A stretch of 57,893 nucleotides of DNA. Source: Cerioporus squamosus (lineage: Eukaryota; Basidiomycota; Agaricomycetes; Polyporales; Polyporaceae). This document shows positions 34,701 to 44,658 of this stretch, piece after piece (positions within the stretch are counted from its first letter, which is position 1; each line of letters starts with the position of its first letter). The stretch lies in contig JABYQS010000204.1 of the NCBI GenBank assembly GCA_022592435.1, positions 1-57,893 on the forward strand, in the 5' to 3' direction. Below the pieces are notes generated by a model. It had not been told where the DNA came from. It made no database searches and saw only the letters and a list, made by a program, of their open reading frames with translations. A program made the position numbers and the translations under genes.

Positions 34701-36116
34701 CGTGAAGAGGGAACGCGCGCACGCTCAGCCCCAAGCTCGGGACGCATCGGAGAACCCAGGGCAGGCCCACAAGACGACGATCTAAGTCTCCAGCGCATCC
34801 AGGATCGGCAAGAGGGCAGCCTTGTACACGGGCGGCGACTCGGATGCGCCGCATCGAGCCTGGTATCTCCATGCTTGCCCTCGCCACAGTCTTGAACAGT
34901 CTTGTGGACCCATACGGTGTCCGGGGAGCCGTTGTGGGCGAGCGAAGCGAGCTAATTGAGGCAAGACATGGGGAACAAGGCGGTGTGGGCTGAGAGACGG
35001 TCATCACGGAGAACCGCGACAGTTATGAATGTAGGCTTCCACATACCGAATTTGCGGCATACGCAGTAGCGGGGAGGGGTCCTTGTGGGTCCCAGGTGGT
35101 CGTTGTGCCAAGAAACAGTGAGGGCGAGTAGGGAATGGAGGGGCCGTCGAGGGTGTGGCGGTCCAACAAACACACCATCCCAACACGTCTATACGGGCCC
35201 ACGCACTCATGAGCAACAAGACAGGCAAGTCAACACAGCACACAACGCACCAGAAGCCCAGATACGCGAGCAACGCGTCCCTCCAGGGCAAGACAACATC
35301 TCCAAGCCCAGATCTGGCGCGTCCCGCATCGACGGCCGTATCTCCATTCCACCCATCTCCGAGCTCAGATAGCTGTGTTGTGGGCAACATATGGACGCAT
35401 ATGTACGCGTTCGTGTACCTAGAAAGGTATGGAAGTTAGTCCGCTGAAGAACGAAACGGGCGACAAGGCGGACGTACGTCTGGCTGCGATACCACAGCAT
35501 ATTCCCGTCCTTCTACAGCTCCATTCCTCCTCTACGCGCGTGCATAAAGCTCCTCAAGGGCATTCCAACGAATAGTCGGACAAGCGGGCAAGCATAGGCA
35601 GCGAGGGGACAACGGGAGAGAGCGAGAGCGATGCCTGGAGACGCGTCGCCGTCGTCTCAGAGATAGGCGCCCATGTGCGGAGAGTGCCGCCGGTTGCGTC
35701 GGGTCAATGTATAAACACCGGCGGGTCATCGTTCCGACTCAATTAGCCTTTTAACCTCCCCGCCACTTCGATCATTCAAATTGTTCTCATGTCGTGGGGC
35801 TGCAGATCATTAACGCAAGACGTTTCGCTGCGTATGTATTCGAGCCGGGAGTTGAGGAAAACTACGCTGACGGCGACGTCGGGACGGGCAGTTCACTCAT
35901 GGTACCAAAGTAGTTTAAGAAACTGATAGATGATTGCTCTGGACTACGATGACGATGACGGAAAGCGACGAGAAGAGAAACTAATGCTACAGCCAGAGAC
36001 AACGGAAACTATAGTACACATCGCCCGAAGGCGGCATCGCGGAGGCGGGGCTGGAGGACGGGCGGGACGCGTCAGCGGACGCCCTGCGAGACGGCGGGGC
36101 GGCGGGGACGCTCACC
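31770..36116. other. 4.3 kb without a recognisable gene
   Basis: Many short frames occur on both strands. Some on the minus strand near 33.9-34.2 kb look mildly protein-like (EGVDGAYSDCDLFFWRTDG) but have no recognisable domain and no consistent exon structure. The first about 150 bp upstream of the DUF6699 start should be its promoter. No repeats or RNA genes were noticed. Confidence 0.35.
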
Positions 36117-36999
36117 TCACGCGGGCGGGAGGCGCGGAACCAGCCGGACAACGAACTCCCACCCAGCAGCGCCGGGCTGGGGCTCGATGCCCTGGAAGAA
36201 CAAGCGGCCGTGCCACAGCGCGAACCAGTCCATCCTCCGCATCGTGTCACTGTCGCGGGCGCGCATGGCCTCCTTCGCATGAGAGTGGGCACGGTGAGAG
36301 CGCTCGAGACGACCATCCCTCCGTAATTGGAGCCAAATGGCGTTGATAACGTCGCGGACGCTGATGTAGGACCCGAGGCAACCGTTCTCGCCATGCGGAC
36401 GGCGCTCGATGGTATGGGTCCAGGTCAGCCCGTCGAGTGCGTCGAAACGCAGCGTCATCGTGGGAGGGTCGACGTCGAGGAACGCGTGCTGGGCGAGGAC
36501 GTTCTCGCCAACTCCAAAGTCGGCCTCCCGAGGGCGTACGTTGAACTGGTGGGGGCACTCTTCGAGGTAGGGGTGAAGCTGAGGTTTCTTCCCTTCGTAG
36601 GGGCGCTGGGAGACAACGGGCACGTCGTACGTGTTTCCGAACGCACTGTAGGAGCGACGTCAATAACCGATCGTCGACGACATCAGGGCCAACAACGGCG
36701 TACTGACCCGTTGCCTGAGCCAGAGGCGCCCTCGGAGGCGGCGTACACGTTGGTGCTGGTGCGAGGAGGCGTAGAGGCCTCGTCGTTGGTCCTACTGAGG
36801 CCGATCGCAAGCGATTAGCCTCCGACCGCCGTGCAAGGCGGTGGGAGAGCACTTACGCTGCGTGTGTCCCGCTATCGGAGGCGGATGTCCAGGAGGAAGC
36901 GTCCTGCTCGTCGTGCTCGACCGTTGGCTGCGAGTGGAAGATGTGGACTCGGTTCTGGTCCACCCAGCGCACAGTCTTCGTGGTTTCGCGTCCAGCCAT
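36117..36999 (-). CDS. DUF6699 domain protein (paralogue 6), three exons
   Basis: Exons in transcript order: 36999-36857, 36794-36708, 36645-36117. Introns are 62 bp each (GTAAGT...CCTCAG with a CTAAT branch point; GTCAGT...CTACAG), phases 2 and 2, giving 252 residues. Exon 1 encodes MAGRETTKTVRWVDQNRVHI, the V-R-W first strand typical of the family. Exon 2 is a short Ser/Thr/Gly linker. Exon 3 carries the core: QLHPYLEECPHQFNV (h-P-x-L), TMTLRFDALDGLTWTHTIERR, the helix ISVRDVINAIWLQLRRD, MRRMDWFALWHGRLFFQGIE and WEFVVRLVPRLP. The frame upstream of exon 2 is closed by a stop inside intron 1, which supports splicing. Function unknown. Confidence 0.8.
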
Positions 37000-39900
37000 C
37001 GTCATAAGGTGTTTGGGAGGTGGTAGTGTGGTTAGAGACGGCGGGATCGCGGGTCGAGTGCAGGAGAGCGACGGAAAGGTGGTCGTCGTCGCGAACAGAG
37101 CAGAGTATGTCGCTGCATGGCTTCCCAGACCGCCTTAAATCGCGGCGCTTGTCCCGCTAAGTCGAGCAACAGACGGGAGACTTACTGAGCTTGAAAGCCA
37201 TTAGAACGAGAGGCTGAAGACCCCGGCAAGCTCCTGCACATCGCCTCCGACAGACCCCAGGAACCCAAGAGGTCCGTGCGCGCGCATTATTCGAGGCGGG
37301 GCACCATCTTCGTCCAGTAAAGGCAAGTTACAGACGTCGCCGACAGAAGGAAGCCGGGGCGGGGGAGTTTTCATCGGCGACAAGTCCTCGTGTTGATGCG
37401 GTAAGTCGAGGGACTAGCCAGGAGGAGGGGTTATCAGCCATAAACCACATAATCTGTGTTGCACAGGCTAGAATGTCGGCGAAGAAGTCGAATGAGTCGG
37501 TGGGCGGCCAATCAGCTAGAGTCTTGGGCGCCGGGCGGAGACATCGCTAGGGAGACCGGACGGGGGCACCGGAGGCTGAGGACCGGGAGGGCGAGGCGCG
37601 CAGGGGGCGAGACCAAGGTTGCAGCGCTGGACTGCGTGCTTCGATTCCCAGCAGGCCAGGAGCAGGCAGGATAGGAAAGGGAACCAGGAGGAGGGCGATG
37701 CACAAGTGTGCGGCGAGGGCAATATACCATGCCCGCGTCGGCGATGTCCGCGTGCTATTATGTGAGCGCGACCGGCCTCCGCCCTTCCATCAGACCGCCG
37801 AAGACAAGGGCCATGGGGACCCCTCCCACGCGTCTGTATGCGCGGAACCATGGGCGGCGATGGAAGAACGCTGGGCCCAGTGACGAGGGACAGATTTGCC
37901 CATCGCGCACCATCGCCTTATCGCCTGAGCAGCGAATCATGAGCGGTCCATCGCCGCCGGCGTGTCCTGGAAATGCGCTAGGACAGCCATGAGGCCGCTC
38001 AGAACCGCAGCACGAGGCTGCTGACGAGGCAAAGATTGCCACACAGACGACTCACCTGACACTGTCGCCTTGGCGTCTCCCTGCAGCAAGGGACAGTCCT
38101 CAGACACCCACAACAAGGACTCGAGGCTGTTGCGAGGACCGCCCATGCAAGAACCAAGGTGCCTGTTGACGTACTAACGTCAGGAGGACAAGGCCAGCCA
38201 GGCTGTACAGGCTGGCAGCCAGCGACCGCAGCAGTGGTACTGTGGGAGACGTGTCAGCTCGGACGGACAGGAAAGTTGACCATACCGTTGGATGATACTA
38301 AGCGCCGACCCATCCTAACCATTCCCCACTCGTTCCCCATCGTTGTCCTGGTCGTACAGACTCGGTGACTGAACCAGTAGCCTAGGGAGGTGAAGGGGGC
38401 GAAGGGGGGGAGGAAAAACTCACTGTGTATGCAAAATGCAAGCCCACCACGGATGTTTTGCGGTTTGATATAGCCCATGAGATAGAGAAAAAATCGTAGA
38501 GCAAGATGCAGCAAAAATCAGACGAAGGGGGAGAGGGATGGTGAAGGGGGGGCAGCAGGGAGAGGAGAAAGAAAGGGCGTCTGCGGAGAGTGTCAGTTTT
38601 ATACGACTCCCGAGGAGCGGCGATTCCCATGTGGACGTGTCACTGTGATGCAGCATCGAAGCCCGTGGCAGCCAGTGGTGTTGATCCATACTATATACGG
38701 TATACGGTCAGAGAGTATCTATTCCCCGAGCGCCCATAACTTACAGCCGCCCACGAAGACTTTCCCTGTCCCAAGCGTCCTATATTGGCCTACGGGTCTT
38801 CCAGCTGAGCAGGGGTTTGTATATTCACGCAGATAGCGTCCCAAGATTTTTGAATATCGCCATACTCTCCTCGCTGTCTCATACGAGAGAGCTGCAGTTG
38901 AAGCGCGCGTCGGGACTTTGTTCCCGACTTCTATCTCGAATCCTTCCAGGATAGGAAGGTGGCCATTTTTGGGTTACGTAGTTCGGAACGTCACAACGTG
39001 GGTCCACCTGGCACCGTCCAGGCGAGGCGGATTCCAGGTCGTGCTAGCTGCGTTGATGCCACGCAATTTCTAGTGCTGCTTGCCTGTGCGGCACGATGGA
39101 GCGTGATGACAACGTCAAAACGTCCGGACAGCTTGTCTCGCCACCACGGGATTCCACGATATCCTGTCAGTCAACAAGGCTAACCTCTATCACGACGCCG
39201 TATCGCTATAGATCGCGTCCATCAAACTGTACCAGGGAGCCCAGGTGCGCACCTTGGAGTAGTATCGTGCGACGATATCGGATAGGCGACGATGTAGAGG
39301 AAGGTGCGTCGCGATGTCGCTATCGATGACCCGCGACTCACCTAGCTGGACACGCGCGTACGCAGAAGAGTCAAGAGTGACGTGGACGCAAGGTTCACAC
39401 ATGGTGAGCCTTCTGTCGACGCAGAGAGTCATCTGCTCGTTCAGTTGGGGCATTCCTGTACCCTACGCTCGTTTCCGCTCAGAACTCGGCTCCAGAGCAA
39501 CTGCTGCAGCTGTTGCTAAGTAAGTCGTGTTCCTTGCGTCACCATGATCCGCTGCCCGACGTCGCCGCACTTCGACACGGAGATACGATGGCTCGCGTTC
39601 GCGTCCTCGTATCATGGTGGAGCAGGAGATGCTGTGGGTTCATCTCTCGTTCTGGTACCCCTTCGAGTGCTGCGGGACACGGAGCTTTGAGGGGCGGATA
39701 GCCATGTCGTGATATCCTGAGTAGCCCTGGAAGTGGTGCTGCGATCGCTCGACTACTGTTCGTGCTTCCAATACCGCAGTACGATTCCGTGGCGACACTC
39801 GAGGCGCTCCTGGCATCGCGACAGTTCCGCCTTGGATGCCTAACGTCCAATCGATCTTCCATGTATTTGTTCAAACGTATGGAGTCCCGTAGCACCATGG

Positions 39901-40142
39901 GCCCGCATAGACTATACGGAACAAACTACTCACAGGTTCATAGCGATGACTGTACGCAGACATCGTGGACGAGATCGTGCGTCTCGTCGATCCGCGCTCG
40001 AGTAGCAGGACAGGTACCACGACCGAACAAGTACGAAAAGGTCTGCAGACGCTTCCGCACGATGTCGTTTGGACGCGATAGCCGTCCAGTACGAATTGAT
40101 GCAATGTGACAATCAGTCCGGTGCCAACACATCGAGGTTGCC
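37000..40142. other. 3.1 kb; possible decayed gene on the minus strand at 39.2-40.1 kb
   Basis: 37.0-38.9 kb shows nothing convincing. On the minus strand, 40112 down to about 39200 holds several protein-like frames: INSYWTAIASKRHRAEASAD; PRNRTAVLEARTVVERSQHH leading into GYSGYHDMAIRPSKLRVPQ; and VTLDSSAYARVQL before a GTGAGT donor. Phases do not agree across the obvious splice sites, so I list no CDS. It would lie directly downstream of the Cys/His-rich gene, in the same orientation. Confidence 0.3.
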
Positions 40143-41114
40143 CTAAAGTGAAGGACTCGATGTCAGCTTGCGTACCGAGCAACCCATGGGAAGATACTCG
40201 ACCATAGAAAACGTGAGTGTGTCCACGGAGTCTTCTCGAGCACGCGCATGACCAGCCGCTTGCATAGGGACGGCGACGCCTCCGGACTGGGAGTACCAGC
40301 GCAGCATCTCCGAGACCTCCCGTTCGGCGCGCTCGTCCGCGAGCAGCTCCTCCTCGTCCATGGTTGCCCCGAGAGCCGAGTCGTCCAGTTCTTCAGGGTC
40401 TTCAGGCTCGTATTCGTCCGGACGGAGAACGCGCATTGCGAAGCAGCGCACGACGCGCACTTCCTCCTCAGGCGACGGCGACCGTATCCGCGGCGGTCGC
40501 CATCCGCGGAGAAGCCGATCGCGCTCGCGCTCGCGCCGGAGAGCGTCGAGTTCAACTTGGAGGTCGATCTTGCGCATGGTAAGATCGAAGCGAACCGAGG
40601 ACGCTTTCCCGATGAGCTTTTCGACGTTCGCTATGCGCTTGTCGTGGCCCGGGTCCGAGCCGACTATAACGTGTTGTATAGCATGTCTGTACGCATGAAA
40701 TCGTCCGATGAGCGTGGTATACGCACCATATGCGTAGAAGCGAGCAGCGTGTACCCTCCGTCCCTCAAGCTCCTCCCGCGCCCAGTATAGGAACTCTCCC
40801 GTGATGTCGATGGCCTCGTCAAGCTCCCACAAGCGATGGAACCCGCCCCTCTTGATCTTCCGCGAAAAGCTAGACACGCAGGGTTGTAGCTCCTCCGCGC
40901 GAAGGGATGCGTCTTTGTATATGTTGTAGGACTCGGCGCATTCTCTGGTGTGCTGAAGACAGAGTCGCGGACCGTCTACGGGTATGAGCTTGGGGCAGAG
41001 TGGGTCACTGTAGCGGTCGTCCTCGTCTGCGAGTGCTTCGCAATACTTGCGCGCAACTTGTGACTGCGGCTCGGGTACGGGGGTATGTCGGCGACGGCGA
41101 CGACGACGTGACAT
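40143..41114 (-). CDS. Cys/His-rich, coiled-coil-like protein of unknown family (copy 1)
   Basis: Exons 41114-40727 and 40663-40143, with a 63-bp intron (GTGCGT...GTTATAG, phase 1), give 302 residues. The intron is a multiple of three without a stop, so the unspliced frame also stays open (323 residues). The start MSRRRRRRRHTPV is strongly basic. Residues about 24-63 form a putative zinc site: KYC, then PLCPKLIPVDGPRLCLQHTREC, that is C-x14-C-x11-C-x2-H. Next come helical segments (ELDEAIDITGEFLYWAREEL, HDKRIANVEKLIGKASS and a charged ELDALRRERERDRLLR) and an acidic tail with LDDSALGATMDEEELLADERAE. The copy at 47433-48432 shares every block. No family was recognised; a zinc-binding nuclear role is only a guess. 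Confidence 0.7.
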   Translation of the reverse strand: MSRRRRRRRHTPVPEPQSQVARKYCEALADEDDRYSDPLCPKLIPVDGPRLCLQHTRECAESYNIYKDASLRAEELQPCVSSFSRKIKRGGFHRLWELDEAIDITGEFLYWAREELEGRRVHAARFYAYGAYTTLIGRFHAYRHAIQHVIVGSDPGHDKRIANVEKLIGKASSVRFDLTMRKIDLQVELDALRRERERDRLLRGWRPPRIRSPSPEEEVRVVRCFAMRVLRPDEYEPEDPEELDDSALGATMDEEELLADERAEREVSEMLRWYSQSGGVAVPMQAAGHARAREDSVDTLTFSMVEYLPMGCSVRKLTSSPSL

Positions 41115-41360
41115 GGTCTTGGAGCGCGCACGTCAACCGGAAGGTCTGCGCCAGACCAGAGGTGAAGCTTGAGTTGAATTGAGGCACAGAGCATCGAATC
41201 CAAGAGTGCGCGACGAGGAGCGACTCAGCGAAAAGGAGGTGTGGAACCCGACTTTCTCGGACAGGATGGAACTCGGCCCGGTAAGCCTAGCAAGTAGACG
41301 CCGTCCTCTAACTGAGCGCTGAGCCTGCGCCCGCGGCTCTCCGACGCGTCTTGCTTGCAT

Positions 41361-41387
41361 ACCAACTATACCAACTATACCAACCAA
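41361..41387 (+). repeat. 9-bp tandem repeat, three units
   Basis: ACCAACTAT twice in tandem, then the variant ACCAACCAA. It is short and noncoding, probably from replication slippage. Confidence 0.7.
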
Positions 41388-41520
41388 ATCGCCATACTGC
41401 CTGCTCACCAGCTCTCTTGGTCCCCGGGAAGACACGTGTACGCGTACGCTGCTCTACAAGATCCTGAGCAACCTGGTAAGCTCTCTTCAAGTTCGTGATC
41501 CGTGCCAGCCGTCCTTCTCT

Positions 41521-41851
41521 AGGCTTGTATTACTTACCGAGGGGGGTGCAGAGGGGTGCCGTGAGAACTGCGGAGTTCGGAATTTTGGCTGGGAGGAAGG
41601 GTCGGACAATGAACTTGTCAGCGCTTACCTGACCCCCAGGAATGCATCCTTCGACCTCCTTGTCATTCTCGCAAGCCTGCACGAATTTAGAGACGATATG
41701 TTTGCTATGGAAGGGATACTGGAGCACATCTTAAAAGATTGAGGTGGTGAGAATTGTCAGAGAATAAACGACAGAATTTCAGCCTCTCGTCTCCAAGCGT
41801 GAGTTTCTCACGGTACCCCTCCGCACCCCCCACGGTAAGTAATACCAGCCT
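41521..41851. mobile_element. foldback/MITE-like element with about 45-bp terminal inverted repeats
   Basis: The left arm (from 41521) reads AGGCT-T-GTATTACTTACCG and continues GGGGGGTGC-GAGGGGT-CCGTGAGAA. The right arm (to 41851) is its reverse complement with about five mismatches. The interior (about 240 bp) has no ORF. The right arm end also pairs with the adjacent sequence: CCAGCCTCTA at 41845-41854 against TAGAGGCTGG at 41873-41882. No clean target duplication was found, so the superfamily is unknown and the true ends may lie slightly further out. Confidence 0.6.
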
Positions 41852-41882
41852 CTATTAGGAGGTACGAGTAACTAGAGGCTGG
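41845..41882. repeat. perfect 10-bp inverted repeat at the edge of the TIR element
   Basis: CCAGCCTCTA, 18 nt, then TAGAGGCTGG. It overlaps the right terminal inverted repeat of the neighbouring element, so it may be part of the element's end or a second, nested insertion scar. Confidence 0.6.
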
Positions 41883-42297
41883 CACTGCGAGCCTAGTCCT
41901 TCTCCTTGTTTTACACAATATGTTCCTTAGGAACCCCTTCGATAGCAAGTTTATGTTCTGACAAGCTTAGGATTCAGAACATCCGAGTTCCCCGTCGAAG
42001 TCTCTGCCCCGCGGCTGGACGCATGAACGGGTCTACACCGACACCCCTACACCCAGCAGTCTGACATGGACAAGCATGGCCCACGGGGACGCGCGTTATA
42101 AGTAAGTCCCACACTCAACTGAGACGGCATCACGATGGTCAGCCGGTGCATGAAGACATCTAGCAGGAGCGACGCGCTGTGGAGGCATCCTCGGGTGCGG
42201 AAGGGAATGCCGAGTAAGTACGCATCCTTGAACATCGCTCAAGTTCTGTCATACTGACCTAATATCCATATATTCAAGTTGTCTTACACATCGAGCA

Positions 42298-42363
42298 GTA
42301 CCTGGAACGGCCCAATCACGATGACTCGCTGTACCTGGAACGGCCCAATCACGATGACTCGCT
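42298..42363 (+). repeat. perfect 33-bp tandem duplication
   Basis: The unit beginning GTACCTGGAACGGCCCAATC is present at 42298-42330 and 42331-42363 without a mismatch. The length is a multiple of three and the plus-strand frame stays open (repeat TWNGPITMTRC). No gene could be built around it. Confidence 0.85.
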
Positions 42364-42957
42364 GCAGTGATATTTCACAACCCTCGACGCCGTATGCCTC
42401 CGAATCCGTTGCTGCCGGGCTGACCGCCCAGTGGGACAGTCCGCTCGCAATACGCATTCTCTTGTCGTACGCCACCTCGCCCGATCGTCATCGCTAGTAC
42501 TTGTGTGCGACAGATCCACCATGGACCTCATCGAGGACGCACCCGACATCAGTGAGTCTGCGCACATTACTCTACCGCAGGCGATCGAGTGACCTGCACT
42601 TACATACCGTCCCTGTAGACTTTTACCGCCGCGAATGGACTCAAGGGATGCCTCTGCCGGTGTTTGGACGCTGCGGTTCATACCTTACTCACCCGGTAAC
42701 AGAGGATCAGGACTCTCATCGCGCCGTGCGTTCGTATTCCCGGGACCGACTCCGTCAGCCACATCATCACCGAGAACTCGGGGAAGGAGCCAGCGACAGG
42801 CTTCTCCTACCACGTCCGAGGGGTGTGCAAGCATCCTCGATAGCGCCAGCTCGCAGGAATAAAGGGCGGATAGCGTCGACACACTCATCGTCCCCATCGC
42901 CCCTTGAGCCTCCGAGCACATACATCCGCTCGCAACTCGATCTCTGCCATCACCACC

Positions 42958-44289
42958 ATGTCCATCATCCCAAAGCAGCAGAAGGCCCTCTTCCTCGAAT
43001 CCAAGTTCGGGCAGTTCAACGTCTGGACGACCGACGTTCCGACACCTGCGGCGGACGACGTCCTCGTGAAAATCGAGGCGACCGCGCTCAACCCGCTCGA
43101 CTGGAAGATACAAGCGCACGGACCATTCGTGGAGGTGTACCCGACGATTCTCGGGTTTGACGGTGCAGGGACCGTCGTCGCTCTAGGGGAGAACGTGTCT
43201 ACGGTCGCTGTTGGGGATCGAGTGTCAGTCCATCGGGACTATGGACTGCGTACGAGCAGGTTCCTCACGATCGATTGCATAGGATCGTGCAAGGGTGGTA
43301 CGACGCTGCCAAAGGCTCCGTACATGGCACGTTCTTGGAGTACTTCCTCACCCCGGCTCAGTTCGTCGCGAAGGCGAGTGCGCCAGATGTCCTGCTCGTA
43401 GTAGTGTAGTCGCGCACGTGCCTTACGCATCTCGCCTCGATTCGTAGGTACCGCAGTCGATCTCCTTCGACGAAGCTGCGACGCTCCCCTGTGGTCTTGC
43501 GAACGCGGCCTTCCCGCTGTACAACCACACAGAAGATGCTCTCTTCACTTCCGCAAGGCTCCTCCCTCCGTGGGTCGAGGGCGGCCGCGGGAAGTACGCA
43601 GGAACCCCGTCCTCGTCCTCGGTGGTGCCACTTCCATGGGACAGTTCGGTATGCCCATGCGTCCTGTCCAGGCCACATATCCATGTTGACTTCCCTCGTG
43701 TCCCAGTCATCCAGCTCGCCCGTCTGTCCGGCTTCTCGCCCATCATTATCACCGCCTCTCTGCACAACGCCGAGTTCCTGAAGTCCTTAGGCGCAACACA
43801 CGTCCTCGACCGGAAGCTGCCCGCAGAGCAGCTCATGGCCGAAGCAACGAAGCTTGCTGGGGGCCTTATTCCCTACGTATACGACGCCGTCTCGCTCTCC
43901 GACACGCTCGAGCTTGGGTACGCCCTGACGGCGCCCAAGGGCGACCTCGTGGTCGTCCTGTCCTGGAGCGAACTCAAAGCGGCGCATCCGGACACGGACA
44001 AGAGGATCCACATGCCGAATGGGCTGTATGGGAGCCTGGTCAATCACGAGGTTGGCGCGAGCTTGCTTGCGGCGCTGCCGGGCTTGCTGGCGAGCGGGGA
44101 CTTGAAGGTGTGCCGCTGCTTGTTACAGTGCCGTAAGGCATGGCTGATGGCTGCGTGATGTATCGCGTGCAGCCGAATCGTGCGGAGGTCCTTCCTGGAG
44201 GGTTGGATGGTATCGTTGGTGGGCTGGAGCGTTTGAAGAACGACCAGGTGAGCGGGGTGAAGCTGGCGATCAGGCCTCAGGAGACTTAG
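42958..44289 (+). CDS. MDR-superfamily oxidoreductase (quinone oxidoreductase / trans-enoyl-reductase type), frameshifted
   Basis: Exons 42958-43221, 43260-43373, 43448-43648, 43707-44107 and 44173-44289. The GroES-like N-terminus is clear (QQKALFLESKFGQFNVWTTD, DDVLVKIEATALNPLDWKIQ, LGFDGAGTVVALGENV), as is the Rossmann part with the nucleotide loop LVLGGATSMGQF and VIQLARLSG. LGATHVLDRKL and YVYDAVSL follow. No zinc ligands are present, as expected for NAD(P)H-dependent MDR reductases. Intron 1 is short (38 bp). Intron 2 has a GC donor (AAG|GCGAGT). Within exon 3 the reading frame shifts by one base near the CCCC run at 43605-43608, between GGRGKYAGT and LVLGGATS, while both sides match the family. 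So either one base is missing from the assembly or the gene is inactivated. No neighbouring pathway gene suggests a substrate. Confidence 0.75.
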
Positions 44290-44658
44290 ATGGCGTAGTC
44301 GTACGTCCTTCTATCATTACCTCAAGAGTAGCTAGCGACAGGAGCACGTTTAATAGTGCAGATAGTACAATCGAAGCCTAGAATGTAAAAGCTGCCAGTT
44401 ACCTCGATCTGTTCCACGCTCGAGCTTCCCCTCCGAGGCACTCAGGATACCGGACAGCCTGTATCCTATCTACATGCCCTCAGCAGGGGATGTCGAAACT
44501 GCTCGTTGAGGCCTAAACTGGGCAGGACTTGCATATCGAACCATCAGTCGCGTGCTGCAATTAACACCCGTGAAGGCACCGGAATACATTTACATGACTA
44601 GCGGTACGCACAATGGTTTGAAAGACGAGGATGGTTGTCTATTGAAGCTAAGTACAGA
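44290..44658. other. 370 bp between convergent genes, nothing recognised
   Basis: Presumably the 3' UTRs of the MDR gene (+) and the deaminase-like gene (-). Confidence 0.4.

Larger units (their letters stand above)
41115..42957. other. 1.8 kb holding repeats, a TIR element and one doubtful exon pair
   Basis: Between the Cys/His-rich gene (-) and the MDR gene (+). It holds a 9-bp tandem repeat, an inverted-repeat element and a 33-bp tandem duplication, listed separately. An exon pair 42521-42551 / 42619 onward (+; MDLIEDAPDI then FYRREWTQGMPLPVFG) has good splice signals. Its continuation changes frame, so it is not called as a gene. Confidence 0.35.

Noticed and set aside
37600..37680. tRNA-like B-box (GCTTCGATTCCC)
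   Set aside because: No acceptor stem, A box or D/anticodon arm could be folded around it. No tRNA gene was found anywhere in the window.
42501..43160. 220-codon plus-strand frame before the MDR gene
   Set aside because: It overlaps the MDR start in another frame and is His/Arg/Ser-rich. Only its first part has plausible splice signals, and the continuation does not keep phase.
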